Assembly (NCBI RefSeq): GCF_046614695.1
Contig: NZ_JBKKHQ010000017.1
Location: 164,059-228,058, forward strand
DNA: 64,000 bases
DNA from: Pokkaliibacter sp046614695
GTDB taxonomy: Bacteria > Pseudomonadota > Gammaproteobacteria > Pseudomonadales > Balneatricaceae
Direction of reading: 5' to 3'
Shown here piece after piece: positions 43,610-52,598 of the stretch. The stretch's first letter is position 1; every line of letters begins with the position of its first letter. The translations under genes and the position numbers were made by a program. The notes under the pieces are model-generated. The model was given only the letters and a program-made list of their open reading frames with translations. It was not told where the DNA came from and made no database searches.

Positions 43610-44883
43610 CACTGGGGCTATTTTTGCTGGCCTTGATGGTCTTCATGTGCCTGGGCATGCCGATTGCCTTTTCCCTGATCATGACGGGCGTGGTGCTGAT
43701 GTGGCACCTGGATTTCTTCGACCCTCAGCTGGTCGCCCAGAATCTGATCAGTGGTGCCGACAGCTTCCCGCTGATGGCGGTTCCCTTCTTTGTACTGGCC
43801 GGTGAGGTCATGAACGCAGGCGGTATCTCCCGCCGCATCATCAACCTTGCCATTGCCTGCGTCGGTCACCGCCGTGGCGGTCTGGGTTTTGTCGCCATCA
43901 TCGCCTCGGTGATTCTGGCTTCCCTGTCCGGTTCGGCGATTGCCGATACTGCCGCACTGGCGACCCTGCTGTTGCCAATGATGCGTGACAACGGTTACCC
44001 CGTGGGTCGCTCCAGTGGTCTTATCGCCTCCGGCGGTATCATCGCGCCGATCATTCCGCCCAGCATGCCCTTCATTATTTTCGGTGTGACCACCAACCAG
44101 TCCATCAGCCAGCTCTTTATGGCGGGTATTGTGCCCGGCGTGATTATGGGTGTGGGTCTGGTCTGTGCGTGGATCTGGAGTGCCAAGCAGATTGATGTCG
44201 AGCCTCAGCCACGTCAAAGCATGAAGGCCCGTCTGGCGACCGCCAAAGACGGCATTTTTGCCCTGCTGATGCCGGTCATTATCGTCGGTGGTTTGCGTGG
44301 CGGTGTGTTTACGCCGACCGAAGCGGCGGTTGTCGCGGCAGCCTACGCATTGGTGATCAGCGTCTTTGTTTACCGTGAGCTGCGTATTAAAGACCTGCTG
44401 CCGCTGTTTGTGCGTGCCGCGCAGACCACTTCTATTGTCATGTTCCTCTGTGCCGCTGCCATCGTTTCCTCCTACATGGTGACGCTGGCGGACATGCCGC
44501 AGCAGCTGGTTGAGCTGCTTGGCCCGATCATGGACAGCCCGCGCACGCTGATGGTCGCGATTGTGATTGCTATGATGCTGATCGGTATGGTGATGGACCT
44601 GACGCCGACCATCCTGATCCTTGGCCCGGTGCTGATGCCTATCGTGATCAAGGCCGGTATCGACCCGATTTATTTTGGCGTGATGTTCGTGATGGTCGGC
44701 TGTGTGGGACTGATTACCCCGCCGATCGGCACGGTACTGAGCGTGGTGTCCGGTGTGGCACGCCAGCCCATGGAAGTGATTGTGAAAGGCGTCATGCCCT
44801 TCCTGCTGGTGTATCTGGTGATTATTGCCCTGCTGGTGGCTTTCCCCAGCATCATCACCTGGCCGGCCAGTTACCTCTACTAA
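43606..44883 (+). CDS. dctM: TRAP transporter large permease (DctM)
   Basis: This 425-aa protein has about 12 helices and DctM motifs such as SGSAIADTAALATLLLP, GGIIAPIIPPSMPFIIFG and FTPTEAAVVAAAYALV. It is the sodium-coupled channel of the TRAP system. The start overlaps dctQ. It is followed by a 150-base gap with a tandem repeat and a hairpin before dctP. Confidence 0.93.
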   Translation: MTLGLFLLALMVFMCLGMPIAFSLIMTGVVLMWHLDFFDPQLVAQNLISGADSFPLMAVPFFVLAGEVMNAGGISRRIINLAIACVGHRRGGLGFVAIIASVILASLSGSAIADTAALATLLLPMMRDNGYPVGRSSGLIASGGIIAPIIPPSMPFIIFGVTTNQSISQLFMAGIVPGVIMGVGLVCAWIWSAKQIDVEPQPRQSMKARLATAKDGIFALLMPVIIVGGLRGGVFTPTEAAVVAAAYALVISVFVYRELRIKDLLPLFVRAAQTTSIVMFLCAAAIVSSYMVTLADMPQQLVELLGPIMDSPRTLMVAIVIAMMLIGMVMDLTPTILILGPVLMPIVIKAGIDPIYFGVMFVMVGCVGLITPPIGTVLSVVSGVARQPMEVIVKGVMPFLLVYLVIIALLVAFPSIITWPASYLY

Positions 44884-44900
44884 GCCAATAAAACGTTTTA

Positions 44901-44962
44901 CCCGAAGCCCGTTAAACCCGAAGCCCGTTAAACCCGAAGCCCGGACAGGCCTTGTGCCTGTC
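44901..44962 (+). repeat. Tandem repeat and hairpin between dctM and dctP
   Basis: A 16-base unit, CCCGAAGCCCGTTAAA, occurs 2.7 times in tandem (44901-44943). It is followed at once by a 7-bp hairpin (GACAGGC facing GCCTGTC, 44944-44962) without a T-run. Such a hairpin could shield the 3' end of the permease message or allow separate, higher expression of the binding protein. Confidence 0.7.
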
Positions 44963-45033
44963 TTCCCAAGAGCAAACCGCTGCCCACCCGGCAGCACGCC
45001 GGTGCCTGGCACCGCATCAGTCAACAAAAACGG

Positions 45034-46071
45034 ATGACTAAAACAATGAAAACATCAAAAAGCATGCTAAAAACCCTGACCGCTGCTGCACTGGGCGTTG
45101 CCCTGAGCGTTGGCGCTGTTGCTGCCAGCGCAGCTGATATCAAACCCCGCCTGATTCGTTTCGGCTACGGTCTGAACCAGGATTCCAAGCAGGGTCGTGC
45201 GGTTGACTATTTTGCGGAAGAGCTGGGCAAACTGTCTGGCGGCAAATTCAAGGTGAAAACCTTCGGCGGCGCTGCTCTGGGTAGCGACGTACAGATGCAG
45301 AACGCACTCATTGGCGGTGCGCAGGAACTGCTGGTCGGCTCCACTTCCACGCTGGTCGGTATCGACCCACGCATGGGCGTATGGGATCTGCCCTTCCTGT
45401 TCGACAGCGCTGAGCAGGCAGACAAGGTACTGGACGGTGACTACGGCCAGAAACTGCTGGACGGTCTGCAGGAACACGGTCTGGTCGGTCTGGTGTACTG
45501 GGAAAACGGTTTCCGTAACCTGACCAACTCCAAGCGTCCTATCGAAAAAATGAGCGATCTGGACGGCATCAAACTGCGCGTCATGCAGAACCCCATGTAT
45601 CTGGACCTGTTCAAGTCCATGGGTGCCAACGCTGTGCCTATGTCTTTCTCTGAGCTGTTCACTGCGCTGGAAACCAAAGCGGTTGATGGTCAGGAGAACC
45701 CTGTTACCACTATCCAGTCCTCCAAGTTCTACGAAGTTCAGCCTTACCTGAGCCTGACCCGTCACGTTTACAGCCCCTGGATCGTGACCATGAGCAAGGT
45801 GTTCTGGGACAAGCTGTCTGATGACGAAAAAGCAATCGTGATGGAAGCGGCGAAAAAATCCCGCGACTTCGAGCGTAAGGACAGCCGTGAACAGGCCGTT
45901 AAAGCCATGGCGTTCCTGAAAGAAAACGGCATGAAGATCAACGAAGTGCCTGCTGACGAAGTGGCCAAAATGCGTGAGAAAGCCCAGGCGGTGATCAACG
46001 CTCAGGCAAGCGTTGTCGGTCAGGACACTCTGGATGGTCTGCGCGCAGCAATCGCGGCCACCAAAGAGTAA
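45034..46071 (+). CDS. dctP: TRAP transporter substrate-binding protein (DctP)
   Basis: This 345-aa protein has a signal peptide ending in VAASAADIK. Family features are GLNQDSKQGRAVDYFAEEL, the GALGSDVQMQNALIGGAQEL region and LRVMQNPMYLDLFKSMGANAVPM, whose Arg usually binds the substrate carboxylate, followed by LFTALETKAVDGQENP. An alternative ATG at 45046 exists; neither has a strong Shine-Dalgarno. It is the third gene of the Q-M-P cluster and likely binds a sugar acid. Confidence 0.92.
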   Translation: MTKTMKTSKSMLKTLTAAALGVALSVGAVAASAADIKPRLIRFGYGLNQDSKQGRAVDYFAEELGKLSGGKFKVKTFGGAALGSDVQMQNALIGGAQELLVGSTSTLVGIDPRMGVWDLPFLFDSAEQADKVLDGDYGQKLLDGLQEHGLVGLVYWENGFRNLTNSKRPIEKMSDLDGIKLRVMQNPMYLDLFKSMGANAVPMSFSELFTALETKAVDGQENPVTTIQSSKFYEVQPYLSLTRHVYSPWIVTMSKVFWDKLSDDEKAIVMEAAKKSRDFERKDSREQAVKAMAFLKENGMKINEVPADEVAKMREKAQAVINAQASVVGQDTLDGLRAAIAATKE

Positions 46072-46097
46072 TCAGACCCGCGTCTGACCCGAACACG

Positions 46098-46123
46098 AAT
46101 GCCGCCTCCGGGCGGCATTTTTT
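46098..46123 (+). terminator. Terminator after dctP
   Basis: AATGCCGCC faces GGCGGCATT across a TCC-G loop and is followed by six Ts. Confidence 0.85.
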
Positions 46124-46317
46124 ATGACGCTAATGCTGCCTGCCTTGTGCATCCACTCATGCTTTTTCCACAGTTTCCTGTTCAACGCCAATCACGTCTT
46201 TTTGCTTTCGTTTAACGCATTTTCCCTTTCCGCACTTTCCTTTACCCTTCATCGCGTTAGGATGAACGCCTGATGCGGCGATTTCGGCCCGCAATTTCTG
46301 TTTTTCCAAGGACGTGT

Positions 46318-47925
46318 ATGAGTGAGCTGATTCATCTGGCTGGTGCCATTGCCCTGCTGTTGTGGGGTATTCGTATGGTTCGGACAGGGTTTGAGCGCGC
46401 CTATGGTCGACGGCTGGAGACGGCCGTTCGCATTCTGACCCGCCGACGCCCCATGGCGCTGGCGCTGGGCGCGGGTGCGGCCGCCGCACTGCAATCGTCA
46501 ACCGCGGTGATCCTGCTGGCAGCAGGCTTTGTTTCTACCGGTGCGCTGGGTTTGCTCCCGGCGCTGGCCCTGGCAATTGGTGCGGATATCGGCTCCAGTC
46601 TGGTGGCACTGTTGCTCAGTCTGGATCTTTCACTGCTCTCTCCGGCATTGCTGCTGGTGGGCTATTTCTGCTTTGGCCATGCCCGACATCGGCTGATGAA
46701 ATACTGGGGGCGAATTGCTCTTGGTCTCGGTATGTTGCTGCTGGCGCTGAAGCTGGTGGCGGATACCACCTCGGTAATGCGAAGTGGCGATGGCATGGAA
46801 ATTCTGACCTCCATGCTCGCTCATGACACAGCACTGACCCTGTTCCTGATCGCGCTCTTTACCTGGCTGGTGCACTCCAGTCTGGCGGTGATCCTGATCG
46901 TCGCCCATCTGGCGACCGACGGCGCGATTCCTGCGGACATGGCGATGATCATGGTGCTGGGGGCCAATCTGGGCGGTGCCTTACCGGCGATTTCTGCGGG
47001 CTGGGGTATTCCCCGTGATGGCCGTCTGGTCATTCTGGGCAACCTGACCTTGCGCCTTGGTGCGGTGGTCACAGGCTTTGTGCTCTACATCCTGTTGCAG
47101 CTGCCCTTTGTGACTCAGTATGTGGGCGAGCTTGAGCATCCGGTGGTGTTCCATGTGCTGCTGAATCTGGTGAACGGCGCCATCATGCTGTTCCTGCTGC
47201 CTAAGCTGATTCCTTTCCTGCAGAAACTCTTCCCTGCCTCGGCAGAACACGTGCCCGAGCATGCGCAGCCCATGTACCTGTCGCGGCAGGATATTCAAAA
47301 CCCGGAGCGCGCGCTGGCGAACGTTGCCAACGAGGCGCTGCGTATCGCCGATATTGCCTACCAGATGCTGGAAAGCGCACCCAAGGCGTTTGAGGATGCG
47401 ACCCTCATCGTCAGCATTAAAGAGCTGGACGATGACATCGACCGCATTCACCGTGAGGCGACTTACTATCTGGCGGCGATTGATGATCGTGAGCGCACCG
47501 AAGAGGAACGGGCGCGCTGGCAGCATACGTTTAACTTCATCACCAATCTTGAGCACGTCGGTGACATCATCGACAACAGCCTCATGGTACTGGCGCGGCA
47601 GAAGCACAAATCCAGCATGAAGTTCTCGACCTCCGGCCGGGAAGAACTGGAAAGCCTGTTCGGCGACCTGTTTGAGATTTTCCGCTTGTCACAGGCGGTC
47701 TTTCTGTCCCAGAACAAGCAGCTGGCGAAAGAGCTGATCGACGCCAAACGCGAATTCCGCGGCCGGATTTTCAGTTGCCGTGAACAGCATGCCAAGCGTC
47801 TGCGCCAGCAGGTGCCGGAAAGTCTGCAATCCTCGCAGATCCACATGGACATCCTGCGCGATCTGCAACGTATCAGCTCCTATCTCGTCGCCACTGCCTA
47901 TCACATGGTTGAGTCGGGTAAATAA
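46318..47925 (+). CDS. Na/Pi cotransporter family protein with PhoU-like domain
   Basis: The protein has 535 aa from the ATG at 46318, with AAGGA seven bases upstream; an open extension of 15 codons lacks such a site. The N-terminal membrane part carries the two inverted QSST repeats of NptA/YjbB proteins (GAAAALQSSTAVILL and LVHSSLAVILI, the second degenerate). A cytoplasmic helical PhoU-like domain covers about the last 190 residues. Homologues move phosphate with sodium. No Pho box was found in its upstream 247 bases, a pyrimidine-rich stretch without other features. Confidence 0.9.
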   Translation: MSELIHLAGAIALLLWGIRMVRTGFERAYGRRLETAVRILTRRRPMALALGAGAAAALQSSTAVILLAAGFVSTGALGLLPALALAIGADIGSSLVALLLSLDLSLLSPALLLVGYFCFGHARHRLMKYWGRIALGLGMLLLALKLVADTTSVMRSGDGMEILTSMLAHDTALTLFLIALFTWLVHSSLAVILIVAHLATDGAIPADMAMIMVLGANLGGALPAISAGWGIPRDGRLVILGNLTLRLGAVVTGFVLYILLQLPFVTQYVGELEHPVVFHVLLNLVNGAIMLFLLPKLIPFLQKLFPASAEHVPEHAQPMYLSRQDIQNPERALANVANEALRIADIAYQMLESAPKAFEDATLIVSIKELDDDIDRIHREATYYLAAIDDRERTEEERARWQHTFNFITNLEHVGDIIDNSLMVLARQKHKSSMKFSTSGREELESLFGDLFEIFRLSQAVFLSQNKQLAKELIDAKREFRGRIFSCREQHAKRLRQQVPESLQSSQIHMDILRDLQRISSYLVATAYHMVESGK

Positions 47926-47979
47926 GCCGGTGCTGAAGCGTCAGCGCAATGTACGCTGTGGTATCAGGAGTTACCTGAA

Positions 47980-48618
47980 ATGAGATTCTTACTACCATTT
48001 TTTGCTTTGGTGGTATCGTCATCCGCCTACTGCTCCGAGGCAGGTGACGTACATTCTGATTTGGGTGAAGCATTAGCGGATCCCGCCACTGCGCTTATTG
48101 TCCCTCGACCTTCTATCCATTTTGTTTCCGGGGCAGTGGTCTTCAACTGTGAGCAGTATTTGCAGGCTAAACGTACATCGACATTGGCCGAAGACGTCAA
48201 CAACATCAGGCAGTCTGCTAACTACCTGACCTGCGATACTCTGGCCTTGCTGCAACAGGCGAAAGCCAGTCTGCCTGTCGCGGGGCAGGATTATGGCAAG
48301 GCCTTGGCAGAGTCGCTGGATTTACGCAGTTTCCCTTCATCGCTTGCGCCAATGCTGGACGATGATCGCTATACCCTGAGCCGGATGGACAACCCCGCAG
48401 TGCAGTTGAGCAATGAAGTGGTGAGCTATAGTTCGGAGGAACTGAATTTCAGTTTACAGCTGATGGCGTTAGCGGATGCTGATGGTGATGGCGTTGATGA
48501 TTGGATTGTGTGGATGAGCGATGAAGCTAAAGAGGGCAACTATGCCGATTATGAAGTGTTGCTGATCCATGACCCCCAGCCCGGAAAGTTGATGACGGCG
48601 ACGTTACCTAATCACTGA
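47980..48618 (+). CDS. Exported protein of unknown function
   Basis: This 212-aa protein has a signal peptide (about 18 residues ending SSSAYCSEAG). It has two cysteines in the mature part (VFNCEQYL and LTCDTLALL) and an acidic calcium-site-like stretch, DADGDGVDDW, resembling a thrombospondin type 3 or EF-hand-like loop. I do not recognise a family. It lies 54 bases after the Na/Pi cotransporter gene and may be cotranscribed. A good terminator follows. Confidence 0.75.
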   Translation: MRFLLPFFALVVSSSAYCSEAGDVHSDLGEALADPATALIVPRPSIHFVSGAVVFNCEQYLQAKRTSTLAEDVNNIRQSANYLTCDTLALLQQAKASLPVAGQDYGKALAESLDLRSFPSSLAPMLDDDRYTLSRMDNPAVQLSNEVVSYSSEELNFSLQLMALADADGDGVDDWIVWMSDEAKEGNYADYEVLLIHDPQPGKLMTATLPNH

Positions 48619-48629
48619 TGTCATTAATA

Positions 48630-48657
48630 AAAACGGAGCCAATGGGCTCCGTTTTTT
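48630..48657. terminator. Bidirectional terminator before rlmJ
   Basis: AAAACGGAGCC faces GGCTCCGTTTTTT across an AATG loop, between convergent genes. Confidence 0.87.
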
Positions 48658-48679
48658 GTACGCGAAGCGCAGGCGAAGG

Positions 48680-49525
48680 TTACTCCGGCACCAGCCAGTC
48701 GATCTGGCAGACCGCCTGTTCATCGCCCCAGTGTTTGGCCAGCCAGTCGCCTGCAGGCTGGAGCTGTTCTTCAATCTTCCAGGGCGGGTTGATCAGAATC
48801 AGACCTGAGCCGGTAAATTTGCCGGTTTCCGAGCGAGTGGTGTGTAGCTCTGCCCGCAGGATGCGACGAATACCGGAGAGTTCGAGGCGGCGGTAAAACT
48901 GCTGTAGTTCCGCGCGGTTCTTGATGGGATACCAGATACCATACACGCCGGTGGGCCAGCGCTTGTAAGCGCCTTTGACGGATTCTGCCAGACGGGCAAA
49001 TTCATCGGTCTTTTCAAACGGCGGGTCGATCAATACCAGACCGCGCTTTTCCGCCGGAGGCAGGCAGGCGCTCAGGCTCTGATAGGCATCTTCATGACGC
49101 ACGCTGACTTTACGCTGGCCGCGCATGGTCTCACGCAGGGTTTCGACATCCTGCGGGTGCAGCTCGTTCAGCACCAGTGAGTCGTTCTCGCGGCGCAGGA
49201 TCGACGCCAGCCAGGGTGAGCCGGGGTAAAAGCGAATCCCTTCTTCCACGCCTTCGATCCGATTGTCTTCAAGAATCAGCTCACGATAGCGCTCAAGCAG
49301 GGGCGGCAGGTTGTCTGCGTTCTCCAGCGTGCGAATGCCCTGATCGGCTTCGGCGGTGCGGCGGGCCTGCTCGGCGTTAAGGTCATAGCGACCAATGCCT
49401 GCGTGGGTATCCAGATAGCTGAAGGGCTTGTTCTTCTGTTTAAGCGCATCAAAAAGTGCGACCAGAACGGCGTGCTTCCACACATCCGCAAAGTTGCCGG
49501 CATGATAGATGTGTCGGTAGTTCAC
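48680..49525 (-). CDS. rlmJ: 23S rRNA (adenine-2030-N6)-methyltransferase
   Basis: The protein has 281 aa from the GTG at 49525, close to the 280 aa of E. coli RlmJ. It methylates A2030 of 23S rRNA. The N-terminus VNYRHIYHAGNFADVWKHAVL and the DxH/GIGRYDL region are characteristic, and the catalytic DPPF motif is in LVLIDPPFEKTDE. The start is set by GGAG about 10 bases upstream and by family alignment; the frame runs 14 codons further upstream without support. Confidence 0.94.
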   Translation of the reverse strand: MNYRHIYHAGNFADVWKHAVLVALFDALKQKNKPFSYLDTHAGIGRYDLNAEQARRTAEADQGIRTLENADNLPPLLERYRELILEDNRIEGVEEGIRFYPGSPWLASILRRENDSLVLNELHPQDVETLRETMRGQRKVSVRHEDAYQSLSACLPPAEKRGLVLIDPPFEKTDEFARLAESVKGAYKRWPTGVYGIWYPIKNRAELQQFYRRLELSGIRRILRAELHTTRSETGKFTGSGLILINPPWKIEEQLQPAGDWLAKHWGDEQAVCQIDWLVPE

Positions 49526-49613
49526 GACCTCAGGCTCCGCAGTCAAAAAGGGCGGCAAGCATAGCACAGCGGCAGGTTTATTGCCGAGATGAGCCGGTGT
49601 GCAAATCCTTTAT

Positions 49614-51581
49614 TCAGCGGGATTTTTTCGCCCGGCGAAGCCTGGCATAAAGGCGTCGAAAGCGTGGTTGCAAGGACGAAGAAATCGCCGCTTCAGGCTG
49701 ATAAAGCCGCTGTTGCAGGGGGCTGAAGAAGTCCTGAATATCGGCGCGTAATTGCGGATAGGCTGCAAGCAATTGCTGGCGTAACTGTTCCGGCGTCTGG
49801 GCGTTGTCGATGGCGGTCTGGGTGGGCGATAGGCGCTCCCTGAGCAGGTTCAGCATCGTCGCTTCGCTGCGGGGACGGCGCTGCCAAAGCCAGCCCAGTG
49901 CCAGCAGAAGAACGAGAGGAAGGGGCAGCCAGGGTTTGAGATCCAGCAATGCCCTGGCAAGCTGGTCGGTACTGGGCAAGGTGAATTGCTTGAGTCTTTG
50001 CAGCAGGCCCTGAGTCGCGCTGGCCTGCTCGTAGTTCACGACCTTTTGTTGCCAGAGAAACTCCCACGATGACCACTGCTGTTGCAGCTCCAGAAAGAAG
50101 GGCAGGTGGCTGGCAAAGGGCGGGTTTTCGGTATCCGTCAGGGTATTGCGGTCCTGATTGATCCGCTCCGGCGCCACCATGGCGGTAGGGTCCAGGCGGC
50201 GCCAGCCCTGATACTCTATCCAGACTTCGACCCAGGCATGGGCGCTGGACTGGCGAACTTCAATAAATTGTCCCTGAGCATTCCACTCCCCACCCTGATA
50301 GCCACTGATCACCCGGCTTGGCAGGCCTGCGGCTCGCAATATTACCGCAAGGCTGCTGGCGTAATGGCCACAGAAACCCTGGCGTTCATCAAAGTAAAAG
50401 CGATCAAGCCCATTCGGGGCGTTGTCATAGGCGGGCGGCGTCAGCGTGTAATAGAAAGGCTGCTGACGGTAGCTTTGCATAACCGCGTTGATCAGCGCCT
50501 GGCTCGAATCATATCGTTCTGCCAGTTGCCGCCCAAAGGCGACGAGACGGGGGTTACTGTTCGCCGCGTTATTGCCGGGCAAATACGTATCCAGCTGGCG
50601 TTGCCAGTCGGGCAGGGTGGTTTGCTGATAGCGCTCATCCTGCACAAAGCTGAAGCTGGCGAGATCATCAAGCCGCTCGCGACTGGTCCAGGTTTCATCG
50701 GCCACCGGCAGGGCATCGCCACGGCTCAGGCGGGAGTGTTCAAGCACAAACAGCCAAGACTGCTCAGTCGGGCTCATCAGAATTTCATACGAGCCCTGGC
50801 TGACCGTCGCCAGCGGGATGGCAAGGCGTCGAAAGGCGGCTGGCCCCTGCGCCCAGGTGGTGCCATCAAAACGCGACAGTACCAGCCCGCGCCAATAGCG
50901 CTGTTGCGGCGGGGGAACCGGCATGCCGGTAAATTGGGCGCGAAAGGCGAGCTTACTGGACTGCGCCAGCGAGGCAATGCTGCCCGGCGACAGGGTATCG
51001 CTGATCCCGGTCACGCCGGTGCGCTGCATCGGCATGCTCCACAAAGGCGGCAAGCGGGGGAAGAAAAGGTAGCACAGCAGCATGATCGGCAGGCTCATGC
51101 CGAGCAGTTTGGCGCTGGTGCGATACGCTTGCAGCGCACTGCCACTCTGGCCCTGTTCAAAACTGACAAAGGCAGCCAGCCAGCTCATAAAGGCCAGGGT
51201 GACAAGCAGAACCTGCAGGAAACTCTGGGAAAACAGAAAACTCACGGAGAGTACAAACAGTCCGCAGAAGCCGACAACCCAGGCATCGCGGCGGCTTACC
51301 AGCTCCAATGACTTAAGCGCAAAAGCCAGCGCCAGAACGCCGCTCATCCCTTCGAGGGTGGTAAAGCTGGTGCCTTGCAGGGCAATGACCGCACCCCCGG
51401 CGATGGCCAGCAACAGGCGCAATAGCAAAGAGGGTCGCTGCCACTGGCTCTGAAACCGGCTCCAGCGCCAGAGGCTGGCGATCAGCAGGGTCGACACCAG
51501 CGAGGCCGAGAGAATGCCGTACAGGCACAGGAGCGTCAGGCTCTGGGCCACGGCCATCATCAGCAGGGTGCGCTGAGTCAT
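49614..51581 (-). CDS. tgpA: TgpA-type membrane transglutaminase
   Basis: The protein has 655 aa from the ATG at 51581, which overlaps the stop of the DUF58 gene (ATGA). About six N-terminal helices (DUF3488) precede a periplasmic transglutaminase-like domain with the catalytic triad visible as Cys in GFCGHYASSLA, His in SSAHAWVEVWIE and Asp in RRLDPTAM. One more helix and a DUF4129-like cytoplasmic tail follow. In Pseudomonas aeruginosa TgpA is essential for growth; the substrate is not known to me. Confidence 0.92.
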   Translation of the reverse strand: MTQRTLLMMAVAQSLTLLCLYGILSASLVSTLLIASLWRWSRFQSQWQRPSLLLRLLLAIAGGAVIALQGTSFTTLEGMSGVLALAFALKSLELVSRRDAWVVGFCGLFVLSVSFLFSQSFLQVLLVTLAFMSWLAAFVSFEQGQSGSALQAYRTSAKLLGMSLPIMLLCYLFFPRLPPLWSMPMQRTGVTGISDTLSPGSIASLAQSSKLAFRAQFTGMPVPPPQQRYWRGLVLSRFDGTTWAQGPAAFRRLAIPLATVSQGSYEILMSPTEQSWLFVLEHSRLSRGDALPVADETWTSRERLDDLASFSFVQDERYQQTTLPDWQRQLDTYLPGNNAANSNPRLVAFGRQLAERYDSSQALINAVMQSYRQQPFYYTLTPPAYDNAPNGLDRFYFDERQGFCGHYASSLAVILRAAGLPSRVISGYQGGEWNAQGQFIEVRQSSAHAWVEVWIEYQGWRRLDPTAMVAPERINQDRNTLTDTENPPFASHLPFFLELQQQWSSWEFLWQQKVVNYEQASATQGLLQRLKQFTLPSTDQLARALLDLKPWLPLPLVLLLALGWLWQRRPRSEATMLNLLRERLSPTQTAIDNAQTPEQLRQQLLAAYPQLRADIQDFFSPLQQRLYQPEAAISSSLQPRFRRLYARLRRAKKSR

Positions 51582-52594
51582 ACGCCACCTGCCGGAGTGT
51601 TGCCATGCCACACCGAGGACGCGGGCGCTGCAGAAGGCTCGTCGCTGGACGTGTCTGCTTCAAAGAGGGCCAGAGCCTCCAGACAGTGCTGTCGGTGACC
51701 TTCTCCCTGGGCCTTGTCGATCACCTTGCCCGGTAGTCGCAGACCAAAAATCCGGTTCTCTGTACTCAGGCGCAGCACTTCGGCACAGAGCAGGCTCAGT
51801 CGGGTTTCTGCCTCATGCCCGGAGAATTGCTCCCAGCTTAGCCAGTCCGGCTCCTGGCTGGGGGTGCCGAAGTGGCGACTCATCAACTCGCCTTCCCGGG
51901 CATAGGCCGGCCAGTGAATGCGCTTGAGGCTGTCCCCCGGCTGATAGGGTCGCAGATGGCTGAATTCGGTATCGGCCGTGTGCGCTGAAGCACTGGTGCT
52001 TTTACCGCTACTGGCTTGCAGGGGTTGAGCACCGCGGGAGAAAGGCTTGGGGTAGGCGATGCCCTGCCAGTCAAAATCAATCCAGGTCCAGGCGGTGATC
52101 AGCCCACTCGGATAACGACTCTGCAGGCGTAGGCGTCCGGGATGGTAATGGCCGCGCTTGCGAGTTTGCCAATAAACCGAGACCTGACTTTCGCTTTCAT
52201 CCAGCAGCTCGGCTGCCGTCATGTCTGTTTGATTCCAGCCAGTTTCCACCCGTGTTGCGCGCCCGGAGTGACTGCGGCGCAGATGCAGCTGGCATTCGGC
52301 GACATCGCCAGCGAAGCAGGGCTGACAGGCGACTACCCGCACCTGCACACCGCGCAGACTGGAGAAGGTGCGCAGGATAATGGCAACAAATAAACAGGCG
52401 AGCCAGAAACAAAGGGCATAAGCCATGGAGTTCTGGAAGTTCACCGCCAGTAGAAAGACCAGCAACAGCAGCACGATAAACCCCCAGCCTGCTTTACTCG
52501 GCAGCAGGAAAATGCGCTTGTGGCTGAGGGTGACTTCGCCGGAGGCCGCCAGTCTGGCTGCCAGCGAGCGCTGAAGAAAGCCCGGCAGCTGCAT
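51578..52594 (-). CDS. DUF58 domain protein
   Basis: This 338-aa protein has two hydrophobic helices near residues 38-75, then a DUF58 region with FSHLRPYQPGDSLKRIHWPAYAREGEL, the family signature. DUF58 proteins are von Willebrand-like and are found with MoxR ATPases and transglutaminases. The gene starts four bases after the moxR stop and overlaps tgpA, forming a tight three-gene operon. Confidence 0.9.
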   Translation of the reverse strand: MQLPGFLQRSLAARLAASGEVTLSHKRIFLLPSKAGWGFIVLLLLVFLLAVNFQNSMAYALCFWLACLFVAIILRTFSSLRGVQVRVVACQPCFAGDVAECQLHLRRSHSGRATRVETGWNQTDMTAAELLDESESQVSVYWQTRKRGHYHPGRLRLQSRYPSGLITAWTWIDFDWQGIAYPKPFSRGAQPLQASSGKSTSASAHTADTEFSHLRPYQPGDSLKRIHWPAYAREGELMSRHFGTPSQEPDWLSWEQFSGHEAETRLSLLCAEVLRLSTENRIFGLRLPGKVIDKAQGEGHRQHCLEALALFEADTSSDEPSAAPASSVWHGNTPAGGV

Positions 52595-52598
52595 GAGG

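Noticed and set aside
43618..45027. 469-codon minus-strand frame opposite dctM, rich in His, Gln and Asp
   Set aside because: It is the antisense of a well-supported membrane protein gene; its composition reflects hydrophobic codons read backwards.
46157..46501. Minus-strand frame with a KGKGKCGKGKC stretch upstream of the Na/Pi cotransporter
   Set aside because: It derives from a pyrimidine-rich non-coding stretch and overlaps the start of the real gene.
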